From Lactococcus garvieae (GTDB lineage Bacteria; Bacillota; Bacilli; Lactobacillales; Streptococcaceae): a stretch of 64,000 bases of DNA. Below, piece by piece: positions 18,088 through 26,846 of this stretch. A program made the position numbers and the translations under genes. The DNA lies in the NCBI RefSeq assembly GCF_016027715.1, contig NZ_CP065691.1, positions 1,273,954 to 1,337,953 on the forward strand, read 5' to 3'. Position 1 is the stretch's first letter. The number at the start of each line of letters is the position of its first letter. Under the pieces are notes generated by a model. It was not told the DNA's origin and ran no database searches. It saw only the letters and a program-made list of their open reading frames with translations.

Positions 18088-18631
18088 TATAACTCTTGCC
18101 GTTACAGGCAGTATTGCAGCTTATAAAGCTGCAGATCTGGTTTCACTACTCAATAAGAAGCAACATAATGTAACTGTTCTAATGACAAAAGCAGCAACTC
18201 AGTTTATTACCCCACTGACTCTGCAAGTTTTATCAAAAAACAAGGTTCATATCGATATTATGGATGAGGAACATCCAAATGTTGTCAATCACATTGATAT
18301 AGCAAAGCACACCGATATTTTCGTCGTAGCTCCTGCAACAGCAGATACAATAAGCCGTCTTTCACATGGAGCAGCATCTGATATCGTCACTTCTGTAGCG
18401 CTTGCTCTTCATCCAAGTAAACTTAAATTTATCGCTCCTGCAATGAATACATATATGTATACAAATCCTTTAACGACGAAAAATATTGATACTTTAAAAA
18501 CTGTCGGATTTGAGGTTATCCAGCCTAAGCAATCTCTTTTGGCTTGTGGAGATTTTGGCGAAGGTGCCTTAGCTGATATTGAAACTATTGCTACTACACT
18601 TGATCAAGCAAGTAAAATTAAGGAAATTTAA
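18080..18631 (+). CDS. coaC: phosphopantothenoylcysteine decarboxylase CoaC (stand-alone)
   Basis: A 183-residue flavoprotein of the HFCD family. Gly-rich N-terminus TLAVTGSIAAYKAADL, PAMNTYMYTNP substrate clamp near 114-124, and the Cys of LLACGDFGEGAL near 154, the catalytic reductant of CoaC enzymes. It decarboxylates 4'-phosphopantothenoylcysteine to 4'-phosphopantetheine, after CoaB. Ribosome site GAGGAGACAT inside coaB. Confidence 0.85.
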   Translation: MANITLAVTGSIAAYKAADLVSLLNKKQHNVTVLMTKAATQFITPLTLQVLSKNKVHIDIMDEEHPNVVNHIDIAKHTDIFVVAPATADTISRLSHGAASDIVTSVALALHPSKLKFIAPAMNTYMYTNPLTTKNIDTLKTVGFEVIQPKQSLLACGDFGEGALADIETIATTLDQASKIKEI

Positions 18632-18634
18632 AAT

Positions 18635-19216
18635 ATGAAAAAATCAAAAGCATCTGACATTGCCATTCTTGCGATCTTTATCGCTATTATGGTCGTTGTG
18701 CAAGTATTGAGCCAAATTGTTTATAGCGTTTGGCCCCTTCCCATTGTCCCCACTCTCTTGCACATCCCTGTGATTATTGGATCTATTGTATTAGGGGCGC
18801 GTAAGGGTGCTTTCTTAGGTTTAGTGATGGGTATCATTAGTGTTATTAATTCAACAATTCTTACCACGCCTTTAAGTTATGTATTTAGTCCGCTGCAACC
18901 TATCCCGGGGACGAACCACGGCTCTCTATGGGCATTAGTTGTCGCTATCGTCCCTCGTATCTTAATTGGCGTCTTTCCTTACTTTATTTACAAAGCTTTC
19001 AAAACGCGTACAGGTGCGGGCTTAGCTGCATTTGTGGGGACAGCCACAAATACCGTTTTAGTTTTAAGTTTTATCACTTTATTTTTCGGTCAATATACAG
19101 GCATGACTTTTTCAAATCTTATCCAATTAATTATCACGAGCAACTCTATTGCGGAAGTCATCATTGCCGTAATATTAACGGCAGCAATTGTCCCAACATT
19201 AGAAAAAACACGCTAG
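18635..19216 (+). CDS. panT: ECF transporter S component, probably pantothenate (PanT-like)
   Basis: A 193-residue integral membrane protein with six predicted helices. The family pattern is helix 1 ending in VYSVWPLPIVPTLLHIPVII and a GARKGAFLGLVMGIISV loop. S components bind a vitamin and work with a shared EcfAAT module encoded elsewhere. The gene starts 4 bp after coaC in the coaB-coaC operon, which makes pantothenate uptake the best guess. The substrate is inferred from position, not from binding residues. Confidence 0.75.
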   Translation: MKKSKASDIAILAIFIAIMVVVQVLSQIVYSVWPLPIVPTLLHIPVIIGSIVLGARKGAFLGLVMGIISVINSTILTTPLSYVFSPLQPIPGTNHGSLWALVVAIVPRILIGVFPYFIYKAFKTRTGAGLAAFVGTATNTVLVLSFITLFFGQYTGMTFSNLIQLIITSNSIAEVIIAVILTAAIVPTLEKTR

Positions 19217-19221
19217 AAACC

Positions 19222-19253
19222 ATAAAACAGTCTGAAATATCAGGCTGTTTTGA
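19222..19253 (+). terminator. terminator of coaBC-panT
   Basis: AAAACAG (19224-19230) pairs with CTGTTTT (19245-19251) and inner CTGA with TCAG; T-rich tail. Confidence 0.7.
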
Positions 19254-19259
19254 CTTGTT

Positions 19260-19289
19260 TTGGAAAATACAAATGAAAAATGGTATAAT
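19260..19289 (+). promoter_or_regulatory. phosphoglucomutase promoter
   Basis: TTGGAA (19260-19265), 18-bp spacer, extended -10 TGGTATAAT ending at 19289. Leader about 82 nt. Confidence 0.65.
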
Positions 19290-19297
19290 ACATCTGA

Positions 19298-19371
19298 AAC
19301 CGAATTCATTTTCGGTTAGAATTCTAATAAATAATAACTAATTAAAGCCTTTTAAAAATTGGCTTTGGAGG
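19298..19371 (+). promoter_or_regulatory. structured 5' leader of the phosphoglucomutase gene
   Basis: Two inverted repeats: AACCGAA (19298-19304)/TTCGGTT (19311-19317), and AAAGCC (19344-19349)/GGCTTT (19361-19366). The second stem directly abuts the Shine-Dalgarno GGAGG (19367-19371), so folding could affect ribosome access. No known riboswitch is recognised. Confidence 0.45.
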
Positions 19372-19377
19372 ATAAAA

Positions 19378-21090
19378 ATGTCATACAATGAAATTTATGA
19401 ACAATGGCTATCGGCTGGCTTAACACCTGAAATGCATAAAGAGCTTCTTGAAATGGATGAAAAAACACAAGAAGATGCCTTTTATACATATCTTGAATTT
19501 GGTACAGCTGGTCAACGCGGTCTTCTAGGTGCTGGAACTAACCGCATGAATATTTACACTGTACGTTTGACCACTGAAGGTCTTGCACGTCTAATGGATA
19601 GCAAGGGTGAAGCGAAAAAACGTGGTGTAGCTATTGCTTATGATAGCCGCCATTTTTCAAAAGAATTTGCGATGGAAACAGCTACAATCCTTGCTGATCA
19701 TGGCATTCCAAGCTATGTGTATGACAGCCTCCGCCCTACACCAGCATTGAGCTTTACTATTCGTGAATTGAAAACTTTGACAGGTGTGATGATTACTGCC
19801 AGTCACAATCCTGCACCTTATAATGGTTACAAAGTTTACGGTGAAGATGGAGGACAAATGCCTCCTGAAGATGCTGCTGCTTTGACAGAATATATTCGCC
19901 AAATTGACGATATCTTCTCAATCACTTTGGGAGATACAGACAAATATATCGCTGATGGTATGATTACAATCATTGGTGAAGACATCGATGCTAAATATCT
20001 CAAAAATATTGAAACAGTAACTATTAATCAAGAACTGATTAACCAGTACGGTCGTGACCTTAACATCGTGTACACACCCCTTCACGGGACAGGTGAAATG
20101 CTTGGACGCCGTGCCCTTGCTACTGCAGGGTTTGAAAAAATAGCGGTAGTTGAAGAGCAAGCTGTGCCAGATCCTGATTTTTCAACAGTAAAATCTCCAA
20201 ACCCTGAAAGCCAAGCTGCTTTTGCAATGTCTGAAGAACTGGGACGTAAAGTCGGTGCGGATATGTTAGTTGCTACTGACCCTGATGCTGACCGTATTGG
20301 CGTGGAAGTCCGTTTGCCTGATGGTAGTTATCAACCTCTTACAGGAAATCAAATCGGTGCTGTTCTCGCTAAATATATCCTTGAAGCTCATAAAACTGCA
20401 GGAACATTGCCTGCTAATGCAGCTATGGCAAAATCAATCGTTTCTACCGAGTTAGTAAGCCATATTGCTGAAAGCTACAACGTGGAAATGTTTAATGTGC
20501 TGACAGGGTTCAAATTTATTGGTGAAAAAATCCAAGCCTGGGAAACAACGGGTGAACACACTTATATGTTTGGCTTTGAAGAAAGCTTTGGTTACTTAAT
20601 CAAACCTTTTGTTCGTGATAAAGATGCCATTCAGGCTATGCTTCTTATTTGTGAAGTAGCTGCTTACTACCGTTCGTTAGGTAAAACACTTTATGATGGT
20701 ATTCAAGATATCTATGCAGAATATGGTTATTTTGTAGAAAAAACACTTTCTGTTACTCTTGAGGGTAGCACAGGTAAAGAACAGATTGCTGAAATTATGG
20801 GTAAATTCCGTGCGAATGCTCCAGAAAAATTTGATGGTTTAGAAATCCTCTTGTCCGAAGATTTCAAAGAGCTTACTGCAAAATCTCACAGTGGTAAAAT
20901 TGAAAAATTAACTACACCTCCTTCTGATGTTCTCAAATATCACTTGGAAGACGGAAGCTGGATTGCTGTTCGACCTTCAGGAACTGAGCCTAAGATTAAA
21001 TTCTATCTGGCAGCGGTTGCCGATACAGAAAAAGCAGCTCAAAACAAAATTGAACATTTTGAAAAAGAAATTACAAGTTTCATTGGTTAA
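19378..21090 (+). CDS. pgcA: alpha-phosphoglucomutase (phospho-sugar mutase)
   Basis: A 570-residue enzyme of the alpha-D-phosphohexomutase family. It has the phosphoserine loop TASHNPAPYNGYK (serine near 143), metal loop DPDADRIGVEV (about 303), sugar-specificity loop GFEESFGYL (about 399) and C-terminal phosphate site RPSGTEPKIK (about 530). It interconverts glucose 1-phosphate and glucose 6-phosphate, linking glycolysis with cell-wall sugar, UDP-glucose and galactose routes. Length and closeness to B. subtilis PgcA separate it from GlmM (about 450). Strong ribosome site TTGGAGGAT. Monocistronic. Confidence 0.9.
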   Translation: MSYNEIYEQWLSAGLTPEMHKELLEMDEKTQEDAFYTYLEFGTAGQRGLLGAGTNRMNIYTVRLTTEGLARLMDSKGEAKKRGVAIAYDSRHFSKEFAMETATILADHGIPSYVYDSLRPTPALSFTIRELKTLTGVMITASHNPAPYNGYKVYGEDGGQMPPEDAAALTEYIRQIDDIFSITLGDTDKYIADGMITIIGEDIDAKYLKNIETVTINQELINQYGRDLNIVYTPLHGTGEMLGRRALATAGFEKIAVVEEQAVPDPDFSTVKSPNPESQAAFAMSEELGRKVGADMLVATDPDADRIGVEVRLPDGSYQPLTGNQIGAVLAKYILEAHKTAGTLPANAAMAKSIVSTELVSHIAESYNVEMFNVLTGFKFIGEKIQAWETTGEHTYMFGFEESFGYLIKPFVRDKDAIQAMLLICEVAAYYRSLGKTLYDGIQDIYAEYGYFVEKTLSVTLEGSTGKEQIAEIMGKFRANAPEKFDGLEILLSEDFKELTAKSHSGKIEKLTTPPSDVLKYHLEDGSWIAVRPSGTEPKIKFYLAAVADTEKAAQNKIEHFEKEITSFIG

Positions 21091-21130
21091 AATATAAAAA
21101 CTACTTTTGAAAAGTAGTTTTTATATTTCT
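21091..21130 (+). terminator. terminator of the phosphoglucomutase gene
   Basis: A nearly perfect 17-bp palindrome of AATATAAAAACTACTTT and its complement around a tiny loop (about 21108-21110), ending in TTTTTATATTT. It begins directly after the stop codon. Confidence 0.85.
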
Positions 21131-21229
21131 TCATATCCAAATAAAAATCACAGTATATTCTATTAACTTCAAACAGATTAAATAACCTTTCAAAGCGACA
21201 AAATAAGTCTTTTTCAGACTATAGACCTA

Positions 21230-21258
21230 TTGAAAAATGAAGGGAATTCCTGTAAAAT
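21230..21258 (+). promoter_or_regulatory. yidC2 promoter
   Basis: TTGAAA (21230-21235) and TAAAAT (21253-21258) with 17-bp spacing. It lies inside the upstream extension of the open frame, which argues that translation starts later, at 21296. Confidence 0.6.
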
Positions 21259-21295
21259 AGTAAAAGACCGTTTATTTATAGAAAGCGAATTTATT

Positions 21296-22249
21296 TTGAA
21301 AAATTTGAACAAAAAATTATCCCTAGTGGGTATTGCAAGTGCTGGTTTGCTCTTGCTTAGTGGATGTGTCCAAACCCACATCGTAGATGGAGTACGCGTT
21401 CCTACAGAAGCTGCGACACAGGGTTTAACTTACCAAATTCTAGTTAAACCTATGTCTGCCTTTGTTGACCTCTTTGCTAATAATATGCATCTTGGTTATG
21501 GTTGGGGAATTGTCTTAGTGACTTTGATCATCCGCTTCCTCATCCTTCCTCTCGGCCTTAATCAAGCATATAAATCAACTTATATGCAAGAAAAAACAGC
21601 TTACTTGGCTCCTGTATTCGAGCCTTTGAATGCTCGTTTGAAAGCTGCTACAACTCCAGAAGAACGTATGGCTGCACAACAAGCACTGATGAAAGCTCAA
21701 AAAGATAACGGAATTAATATGTTATCTTCAATGGGTTGCTTGCCATTACTTATCCAATGGCCATTCTTCATTGCACTTTATAATGCTGCAGCTTACACTC
21801 CTGGTATCTCTACAGCTACTTTCTTCGGTATTGACCTCGGACGTTCAAGTATCGTTATCACCCTTATTGCTGGTGTCTTCTACTTCTTGCAAACTTGGAT
21901 TTCTACGAAGAGTATGACTCCTGAGCAAAAGAAAACTGGTTTGACAATGCTTATCATGAGTCCTGTAATGATTATCATCTTCAGTTTTATGTCTCCTGCG
22001 GGTGTGGCACTTTACTGGGCTGTCGGTGGTATTGTTATGGTCATTCAACAAATCATCATTACCTATGTTATGAAACCTCGTATGCGTCAAAAAATCGACG
22101 AAGAATTCAAAAACAATCCTCCTAAGATGGCGGATCTTCCCAAAGATGTGACACCTAGATCAGCTACTCAACAAGGCTTAAAAGATTTAGATGCTCCACG
22201 TAAGAAAAACAATAACGGGCGTAACGCTGGTAAGCAAAAACGTAAATAA
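21296..22249 (+). CDS. yidC2: membrane protein insertase YidC2 (lipoprotein)
   Basis: About 317 residues of the YidC/Oxa1/Alb3 family. A lipoprotein signal (LLLLSGC, lipobox Cys about residue 23) is followed by five helices. The hydrophilic cytoplasmic hairpin (KSTYMQEKTAYLAPVFEPLN...) is conserved, as is the Arg in helix 1 (LIIRFLILPLG) that contacts substrates. The basic tail (KKNNNGRNAGKQKRK) suggests ribosome binding, as in streptococcal YidC2. No rnpA precedes it, so this is the paralogue outside the rnpA-yidC1 locus. The TTG at 21296 is preferred because the promoter lies in the upstream part of the frame. Confidence 0.85.
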   Translation: MKNLNKKLSLVGIASAGLLLLSGCVQTHIVDGVRVPTEAATQGLTYQILVKPMSAFVDLFANNMHLGYGWGIVLVTLIIRFLILPLGLNQAYKSTYMQEKTAYLAPVFEPLNARLKAATTPEERMAAQQALMKAQKDNGINMLSSMGCLPLLIQWPFFIALYNAAAYTPGISTATFFGIDLGRSSIVITLIAGVFYFLQTWISTKSMTPEQKKTGLTMLIMSPVMIIIFSFMSPAGVALYWAVGGIVMVIQQIIITYVMKPRMRQKIDEEFKNNPPKMADLPKDVTPRSATQQGLKDLDAPRKKNNNGRNAGKQKRK

Positions 22250-22256
22250 GCAAATA

Positions 22257-22295
22257 AAAAATATCCGATCTTTAAAAGATTCGGATATTTTTTTA
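22257..22295 (+). terminator. bidirectional terminator between yidC2 and the Crp/Fnr gene
   Basis: AAATATCCGA (22259-22268) / TCGGATATTT (22281-22290), with further ATCTTT/AAAGAT pairing and T runs on both strands. Confidence 0.85.
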
Positions 22296-22304
22296 TTTTA
22301 AACT

Positions 22305-22961
22305 TTAGTTGATATAATTCTGCAAGGCGTAACGATCACAAACGAGAATCCTATGTTCTACTACATCAATGACTTTTTCTTCTCTTAACTCTCGGAGTAT
22401 CCTGTTCACACTAGTCCGAGTTGAGATACCACAAAAACCAGCGATATCTTCATTTGTAACCGGAAAGTCGATCAATATACCTTCCTTCTTCTGAATACCG
22501 AAATAGTCAATAAAGTTATATAAACAAGTACAAACTGCCCCTTTTTTACCATTTACTGTCATTTTTTGAAGTGCTTCTAAAATCATCATTAACCGTTTTT
22601 GATAAAACTTATCCACAATTCGAAATAACTTAAGGTCTTGATCAATCCACTCCCAAAAAACTTTACGAGGAACTCGATAAAAGCTTGCCTCCTCTGACTC
22701 TATTCTGACATTAAACAGGGCTGAAACTCCGTCTATTTGCTCTTCTTCAAGTAGCGAAACAAAATCTGGCTCACAGACATAAGTGATATTGAACTCCCGC
22801 CCGTTTCTCAAGATGCTGCTAACTTTTACTACACCCTCTTTAAGTATGTAGAGATATTCTGATTCGATACCTTGATACATAATATAACTGTGTTTTTTCC
22901 GAGTTACCACAGTCACGCCTTTATCTTCCAATAATTGTGTTACATACTCTATATCATTCAT
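22305..22961 (-). CDS. Crp/Fnr-family transcriptional regulator
   Basis: A 218-residue regulator: cyclic-nucleotide-like barrel (about 15-115), dimer helix, and C-terminal winged helix with recognition segment GISTRTSVNRILREL. I start it at the ATG at 22961, 11 nt after the stop of the MFS gene; the longer frame begins inside that gene. It lacks an FNR cysteine cluster and resembles PrfA/ArcR-like members. It is coupled to the MFS gene, so it may control the transporter or respond to its substrate. Ligand unknown. Confidence 0.75.
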   Translation of the reverse strand: MNDIEYVTQLLEDKGVTVVTRKKHSYIMYQGIESEYLYILKEGVVKVSSILRNGREFNITYVCEPDFVSLLEEEQIDGVSALFNVRIESEEASFYRVPRKVFWEWIDQDLKLFRIVDKFYQKRLMMILEALQKMTVNGKKGAVCTCLYNFIDYFGIQKKEGILIDFPVTNEDIAGFCGISTRTSVNRILRELREEKVIDVVEHRILVCDRYALQNYIN

Positions 22962-22972
22962 ATTATCATTCT

Positions 22973-24196
22973 TTAAGCTACGTGGGTTTGACTTTGTTTT
23001 TTGCCGTGAATAAGGTAATAAATAATCCAAACAATAACAACTGCAGGAGCACTGTAGAGATAAAGGTTACGGAATCCCACCATACCTTGCCCAAGCATTG
23101 GAATAATCGCCCCTAAAATAATTGGGCCTCCGCCAACACCTAAGTCTAAAAAGCCAAAGAAAGTTGATGTCGCAACACCAATACGATCCTTGCGTGCCTC
23201 ACGAATTGCAATAGCTTGTCCAAATGGAGCAACCCCTCCATAGCCCAAGCCAAAGGTTCCCCCAGCGATAAGTAACATAATAAAGGCTGCCCCTGTTCCC
23301 ATAAATCCTGCAAGCCCAACGAATAACATGGAAATAGCAAAGAAGATAAAGACAGGATGGAATACCCAGTTGTCTCCTTTTGTATCAAATATACGACCTG
23401 TTAATGGACGTGAGAGGAAAATCAAGATGGCATACAATGTGAAGAATAATGATCCTGCAGTCGAGATATGCAAGAAAGATGTAAATGGACCCATCCCTGT
23501 TAAAATAGCAGAGTCAATGAATCCTGCTAAGAAAGCAATAAAGGAAATTGGCAAAGCCGACTTCTCGATATATTTATCTAAACCTTTTGGTGTGTTCAAC
23601 ATTGCTTCATGAACTTCTTCTTTTGATAACTCTGTCACACGCACAAAGAAAATTAAGGCAAATGTCAAGATGAGTAAAGTAAGCGCTAAAGCCAAGAGAC
23701 CATTGAAACCAAGCGGTGAAGAGTAAATAGAAATACTCAAAGCTGGCCCGACAGCTGCAGCGAGTGTGACTGACAAAGCATAATACCCAATACCTTCCCC
23801 TCGTCGTGAAGCAGGTACCGTATACCCAGCAATAGTCCCCGATGCTGTAGCACCAATACCAAATCCCATACCTTGGATAATACGGATGATGAACAGTAAA
23901 GGAATGTTAGTCGTTGTATAATATCCCAGTGTTAAAACTAGAAAGATGATCCCTCCGACGTAAAGTAATTTTTTCATCCCAATACGTGTGATAAAAATCC
24001 CTGTCCATACACGGCCAATAAGTGCCCCAATAACAAATATACTTGACAGTGATAAGCTAACCACTGTTGATTGATGTAATTCTTCCATCGCATAAGTACC
24101 TATTGACGATGTTAAAACGTAAAAAACGATATAAAATAAAAAGCTAATAAGTGTGTTAATAATGAAAGTAGCTGTAAAAAGACTTTCTTTTTTCAT
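22973..24196 (-). CDS. MFS transporter (12-helix, DHA-like)
   Basis: A 407-residue major facilitator protein with twelve predicted helices, a GRVWTGIFITRIGMKK motif A between helices 2 and 3, and GxxGP-like motif near helix 5 (LAAAVGPALS). A second motif-A-like loop, SRPLTGRIFDTKGD, follows helix 8. Such DHA1 members export drugs or metabolites by proton exchange. Substrate unknown. It leads a two-gene operon with the downstream Crp/Fnr gene. Confidence 0.8.
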   Translation of the reverse strand: MKKESLFTATFIINTLISFLFYIVFYVLTSSIGTYAMEELHQSTVVSLSLSSIFVIGALIGRVWTGIFITRIGMKKLLYVGGIIFLVLTLGYYTTTNIPLLFIIRIIQGMGFGIGATASGTIAGYTVPASRRGEGIGYYALSVTLAAAVGPALSISIYSSPLGFNGLLALALTLLILTFALIFFVRVTELSKEEVHEAMLNTPKGLDKYIEKSALPISFIAFLAGFIDSAILTGMGPFTSFLHISTAGSLFFTLYAILIFLSRPLTGRIFDTKGDNWVFHPVFIFFAISMLFVGLAGFMGTGAAFIMLLIAGGTFGLGYGGVAPFGQAIAIREARKDRIGVATSTFFGFLDLGVGGGPIILGAIIPMLGQGMVGFRNLYLYSAPAVVIVWIIYYLIHGKKQSQTHVA

Positions 24197-24256
24197 GATT
24201 TCTTCTATTCCTTGACTAATAAGTATCCTGCTTGATACTACAATTTTTTATTTTCT

Positions 24257-24460
24257 TTATTTGACTACAGAGATATTTCTTACTTCAAAAGCAAATTTAC
24301 CGTTATCTGTTATTAAGTAACCATGATGATCAGTCACATATTTCACAGCTTCTGCCATAGAGTCAAATTCCTCAACAAGGCTATGATAATTCACACCCCC
24401 CATAAAGTTTGGGGTAGCATCTTCTTCATAAGTAGATAAGCTTTTAAATTCAAATTTCAT
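24257..24460 (-). CDS. small protein of unknown function
   Basis: 67 residues beginning MKFEFKSLSTYEED, mixed alpha/beta, soluble, with no cysteine and no signal. A GGxN motif (MGGVNYHSLVEEF) lies in the middle. Ribosome site AAAAGGAC. It stands alone upstream of the MFS operon in the same direction, separated by about 60 bp. I do not recognise the family. Confidence 0.65.
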   Translation of the reverse strand: MKFEFKSLSTYEEDATPNFMGGVNYHSLVEEFDSMAEAVKYVTDHHGYLITDNGKFAFEVRNISVVK

Positions 24461-24621
24461 TGTTCATTTGTCCTTTTCTTTTTTTCTAGATTTAGTGGCC
24501 ACATCAATTCTAGATGATTTATTTACAAGCTTTATAATATAAAAAAAAGAGTAACATCGCTACAACAATTTATACTCCAAAATAAGTACAACATTTGCTA
24601 ACATCTTTTATTGGTAATAAA

Positions 24622-24660
24622 AAAAACACCCGATAGAGTGTTTTCTCTATCGGATGCTTT
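24622..24660 (-). terminator. terminator of fabI
   Basis: CCGATAGAG (24630-24638) / CTCTATCGG (24645-24653), loop 6 nt, followed on the minus strand by GTGTTTTTTTT. Confidence 0.85.
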
Positions 24661-24674
24661 TATTTTTTTTGAAT

Positions 24675-25427
24675 CTAAGTCAAGTGAACGCCTTTATCAA
24701 CATATACTACATCGCCAATAACTCCTGATGCCAAAGGACTAACAAGGAAGGCTGCTGTTTGACCAACTTCTTCAATTGTAACGCCTTTACCATCAGCTGT
24801 ACGGCTGTTTGATTCTTTAATCAAATCTTTATAGCCTGCAACACCTGAAACGGCAAGAGTTTTGATTGCACCTGCTGAGATAGCATTAACGTGGACACCA
24901 ACATGGGCCATTTCTGCTGCCAAGTAACGTACAGTTGCTTCCAAAGCTGCCTTAGCAATTCCCATAACATTATAGTTTGGAATAGCACGAACAGAACCCA
25001 TATAGCTTAATGTTACAATACCAGCACCCTCATTAAACAAAGGTTTAGCTGCTTTTGCTACAGCAAGTAATGAATAAGCTGAGATATCTTGTGCAAGGGC
25101 ATAGCCATCACGTGAGATATCGGATACATTTCCATCAAGTTCTTCTTTTTTAGAGTAAGCAATGGCATGTACTAATCCATCGATTTTACCAACGCGACTT
25201 TCAATAGTTGAAAATGCACGACGAATAGATTCATCTGAAACTACATCACATTCGATAAGTAAATCTTCTGGACCTGCAAGCTTAGCAAGCTGTTTTTCCA
25301 TACGTTCATTTTGATACGTATAGATCAAGATAGCTCCTTGGTCTTTCATAGCTTTAGCACAACCCCAAGCAATAGACTTGTTATTGGCTACACCCATAAC
25401 GACGATTTTTTTTCCTTCTAAAAACAT
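24675..25427 (-). CDS. fabI: enoyl-ACP reductase FabI
   Basis: A 250-residue short-chain dehydrogenase-like enzyme reducing trans-2-enoyl-ACP in fatty acid elongation. It has the NAD(P)H fold start VVMGVANNKSIAWGCAKAM, catalytic Tyr in SYMGSVRAIPNYNVMGIAKAAL (Y-x6-K, Y about 154), and the FabI-type SAGAIKTLAVSGV substrate loop. It stands outside the main fab cluster; in lactococci a separate fabI, with or without fabK, is known. The leader (about 90 bp) is very AT-rich, and I see no convincing FabT palindrome. Confidence 0.9.
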   Translation of the reverse strand: MFLEGKKIVVMGVANNKSIAWGCAKAMKDQGAILIYTYQNERMEKQLAKLAGPEDLLIECDVVSDESIRRAFSTIESRVGKIDGLVHAIAYSKKEELDGNVSDISRDGYALAQDISAYSLLAVAKAAKPLFNEGAGIVTLSYMGSVRAIPNYNVMGIAKAALEATVRYLAAEMAHVGVHVNAISAGAIKTLAVSGVAGYKDLIKESNSRTADGKGVTIEEVGQTAAFLVSPLASGVIGDVVYVDKGVHLT

Positions 25428-25637
25428 ATAAATAAGTCCCCTTAAAAATAAAAAAATATATTTCAGAAAATATAAGTTAAAAATATAAGTAAATAGTTTA
25501 GTATATAAAAATACTTACTACATAAAACATTGTAAAGTAAAAGCAAGTAATTGTCAAGTTTCCTCCTATCCCTAAGCAAACGTTTTAAATCTCATAAAAT
25601 TGATGATACAATAAACTCATAATGAAAGTGAGGTTAT

Positions 25638-26336
25638 ATGAATAAGCAAGAATTTATTAACAAAGTCCGTGGTGGCCTTATCGTTTCCTGTCAAGCTCTT
25701 CCAGGTGAGCCTCTTTATCGTATAGATGGAGGTATTATGCCTTTGATTGCTCTAGGTGTACAAAATGCTGGGGCAGTAGGAATTCGAGCAAATTCAGTAC
25801 GTGATATTGAAGAAATAAAGGAAGTCGTTGATGTTCCTATTATTGGCTTAATAAAACGAGACTATCCCCCTCAAGAACCTTACATCACTGCAACAATGCG
25901 TGAAATTGATGAATTAGCTGCACTTAACATTGCCGTTATTGCTTTAGACTGTACCTTGCGAGAACGACATGATGGCTTAAGTATGCAAACTTTTGTTAAG
26001 CAAATCAAGGAGAAATATCCTAACCAACTTCTCATGGCCGATATTGACACCCTCGAAGCCGGTAGAGCTGCTTATGAAGCAGGTTGTGATTTTATAGGAA
26101 CAACTTTATCTGGGTACACCGAAGCTACAAAGCACAAGCCTCAACCGGATATAGAACTGATCAAGGCTCTACTCTCAGAAAATCTCCCCGTCATAGCTGA
26201 AGGTGGTATTCATATTCCTGAGCAAGCAAAGCAAATTCAAGAGCTTGGTGTTCTTGCACAAGTTGTTGGAGGAGCCATCACAAGACCTCATGAAATTACT
26301 GAACGCTTTATCTCTGCTATTAAGCAGGCAGACTAA
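25638..26336 (+). CDS. nanE: N-acylglucosamine-6-phosphate 2-epimerase NanE
   Basis: A 232-residue TIM barrel converting ManNAc-6-P to GlcNAc-6-P in sialic acid and amino sugar use. Family features: [16 protein letters not shown] at the start, lysine of [10 protein letters not shown] (about 69), the [12 protein letters not shown] motif, and the phosphate-binding [11 protein letters not shown] near the end. Ribosome site GTGAGG. No other nan genes are beside it here. A weak hairpin follows. Confidence 0.9.
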   Translation: MNKQEFINKVRGGLIVSCQALPGEPLYRIDGGIMPLIALGVQNAGAVGIRANSVRDIEEIKEVVDVPIIGLIKRDYPPQEPYITATMREIDELAALNIAVIALDCTLRERHDGLSMQTFVKQIKEKYPNQLLMADIDTLEAGRAAYEAGCDFIGTTLSGYTEATKHKPQPDIELIKALLSENLPVIAEGGIHIPEQAKQIQELGVLAQVVGGAITRPHEITERFISAIKQAD

Positions 26337-26356
26337 AACCACAAGCCACTTACTCT

Positions 26357-26377
26357 AAACTTTCAGAAGTTTTTTGA
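26357..26377 (+). terminator. weak terminator after nanE
   Basis: AAACTT (26357-26362) / AAGTTT (26367-26372), 4-nt loop, then a T run. The stem is short and A/T rich. Confidence 0.5.
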
Positions 26378-26465
26378 GCAAAGAGGTTAAAGCTTAATGT
26401 CTTCCTTTTTTAAACTTATTGTTTAGTATAACAAAATGTTTTTATATATAAAATAATAAAACAAA

Positions 26466-26474
26466 TGCTATAAT
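26466..26474 (+). promoter_or_regulatory. extended -10 promoter of the 19-codon unit
   Basis: TGCTATAAT with no clear -35. The start would be near 26481, 24 nt before the small ORF. Confidence 0.5.
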
Positions 26475-26504
26475 AGAAAAGTAAAATAAATTTGAGGTGT
26501 CACA

Positions 26505-26564
26505 ATGGACAAAAAATATGCTATGACAGCAACAGAAGTCGTTGTGACTAAATACATTAAATAA
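26505..26564 (+). CDS. 19-residue peptide ORF, own promoter and terminator
   Basis: The frame MDKKYAMTATEVVVTKYIK has a GAGGTG ribosome site 6 nt before its ATG and a strong terminator 2 bp after its stop. The transcript would be about 110 nt. It could be a true small peptide, a small RNA whose ORF is incidental, or a gene remnant at the prophage boundary. It lacks a signal peptide or membrane segment. No family recognised. Confidence 0.4.
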   Translation: MDKKYAMTATEVVVTKYIK

Positions 26565-26590
26565 TAAAAGAGCTAATATGGCTCTTTTTT
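26565..26590 (+). terminator. terminator of the 19-codon unit
   Basis: AAAAGAGC (26566-26573) / GCTCTTTT (26581-26588), loop 7 nt, T run. Confidence 0.8.
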
Positions 26591-26613
26591 GATACTTTCT
26601 TCTATATAAGATA

Positions 26614-26642
26614 AGAAAAAAATCCCCACCGAAGTGAGGACT
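26614..26642 (-). terminator. terminator of the tRNA unit
   Basis: On the minus strand CCTCAC-TTCG-GTGGGG (26624-26639), a stem with a UUCG tetraloop, is followed by ATTTTTTT. It lies about 85 bp beyond the second tRNA. Confidence 0.75.
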
Positions 26643-26727
26643 TACCTGTAAGAACAGAGTTATATTATAGCATATTAAAACGCCTGTGCAACAGACAGAC
26701 GTCTTAGATGAATAGCCTTTACGGCAA

Positions 26728-26814
26728 GGAGAATATGGGATTCGAACCCATGCACCGATTTCTCAGTCTAACGATTTAGCAAACCGTCCTCTTCAGCCTC
26801 TTGAGTAATTCTCC
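26728..26814 (-). tRNA. tRNA-Ser (anticodon GCT)
   Basis: An 87-nt class II tRNA: acceptor GGAGAAT/ATTCTCC, long variable arm, anticodon loop TTGCTAA (anticodon GCT), T arm ATGGGTTCGAATCCCAT. CCA is not encoded. The discriminator base is U, while bacterial tRNA-Ser normally has G there. It lies between the prophage lysin and host DNA; whether it is host or phage is open. Confidence 0.85.
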
Positions 26815-26846
26815 ATCAAAACAAAATTTATTGTATCATAAATTTA

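Noticed and set aside
21230-21295. Longer N-terminus for YidC2
   Set aside because: The extension overlaps a consensus promoter and would spoil the lipoprotein signal peptide; the TTG at 21296 fits.
25575-25595. CcpA site upstream of nanE (AGCAAACGTTTTAA)
   Set aside because: Three mismatches to the cre consensus; too weak to list.
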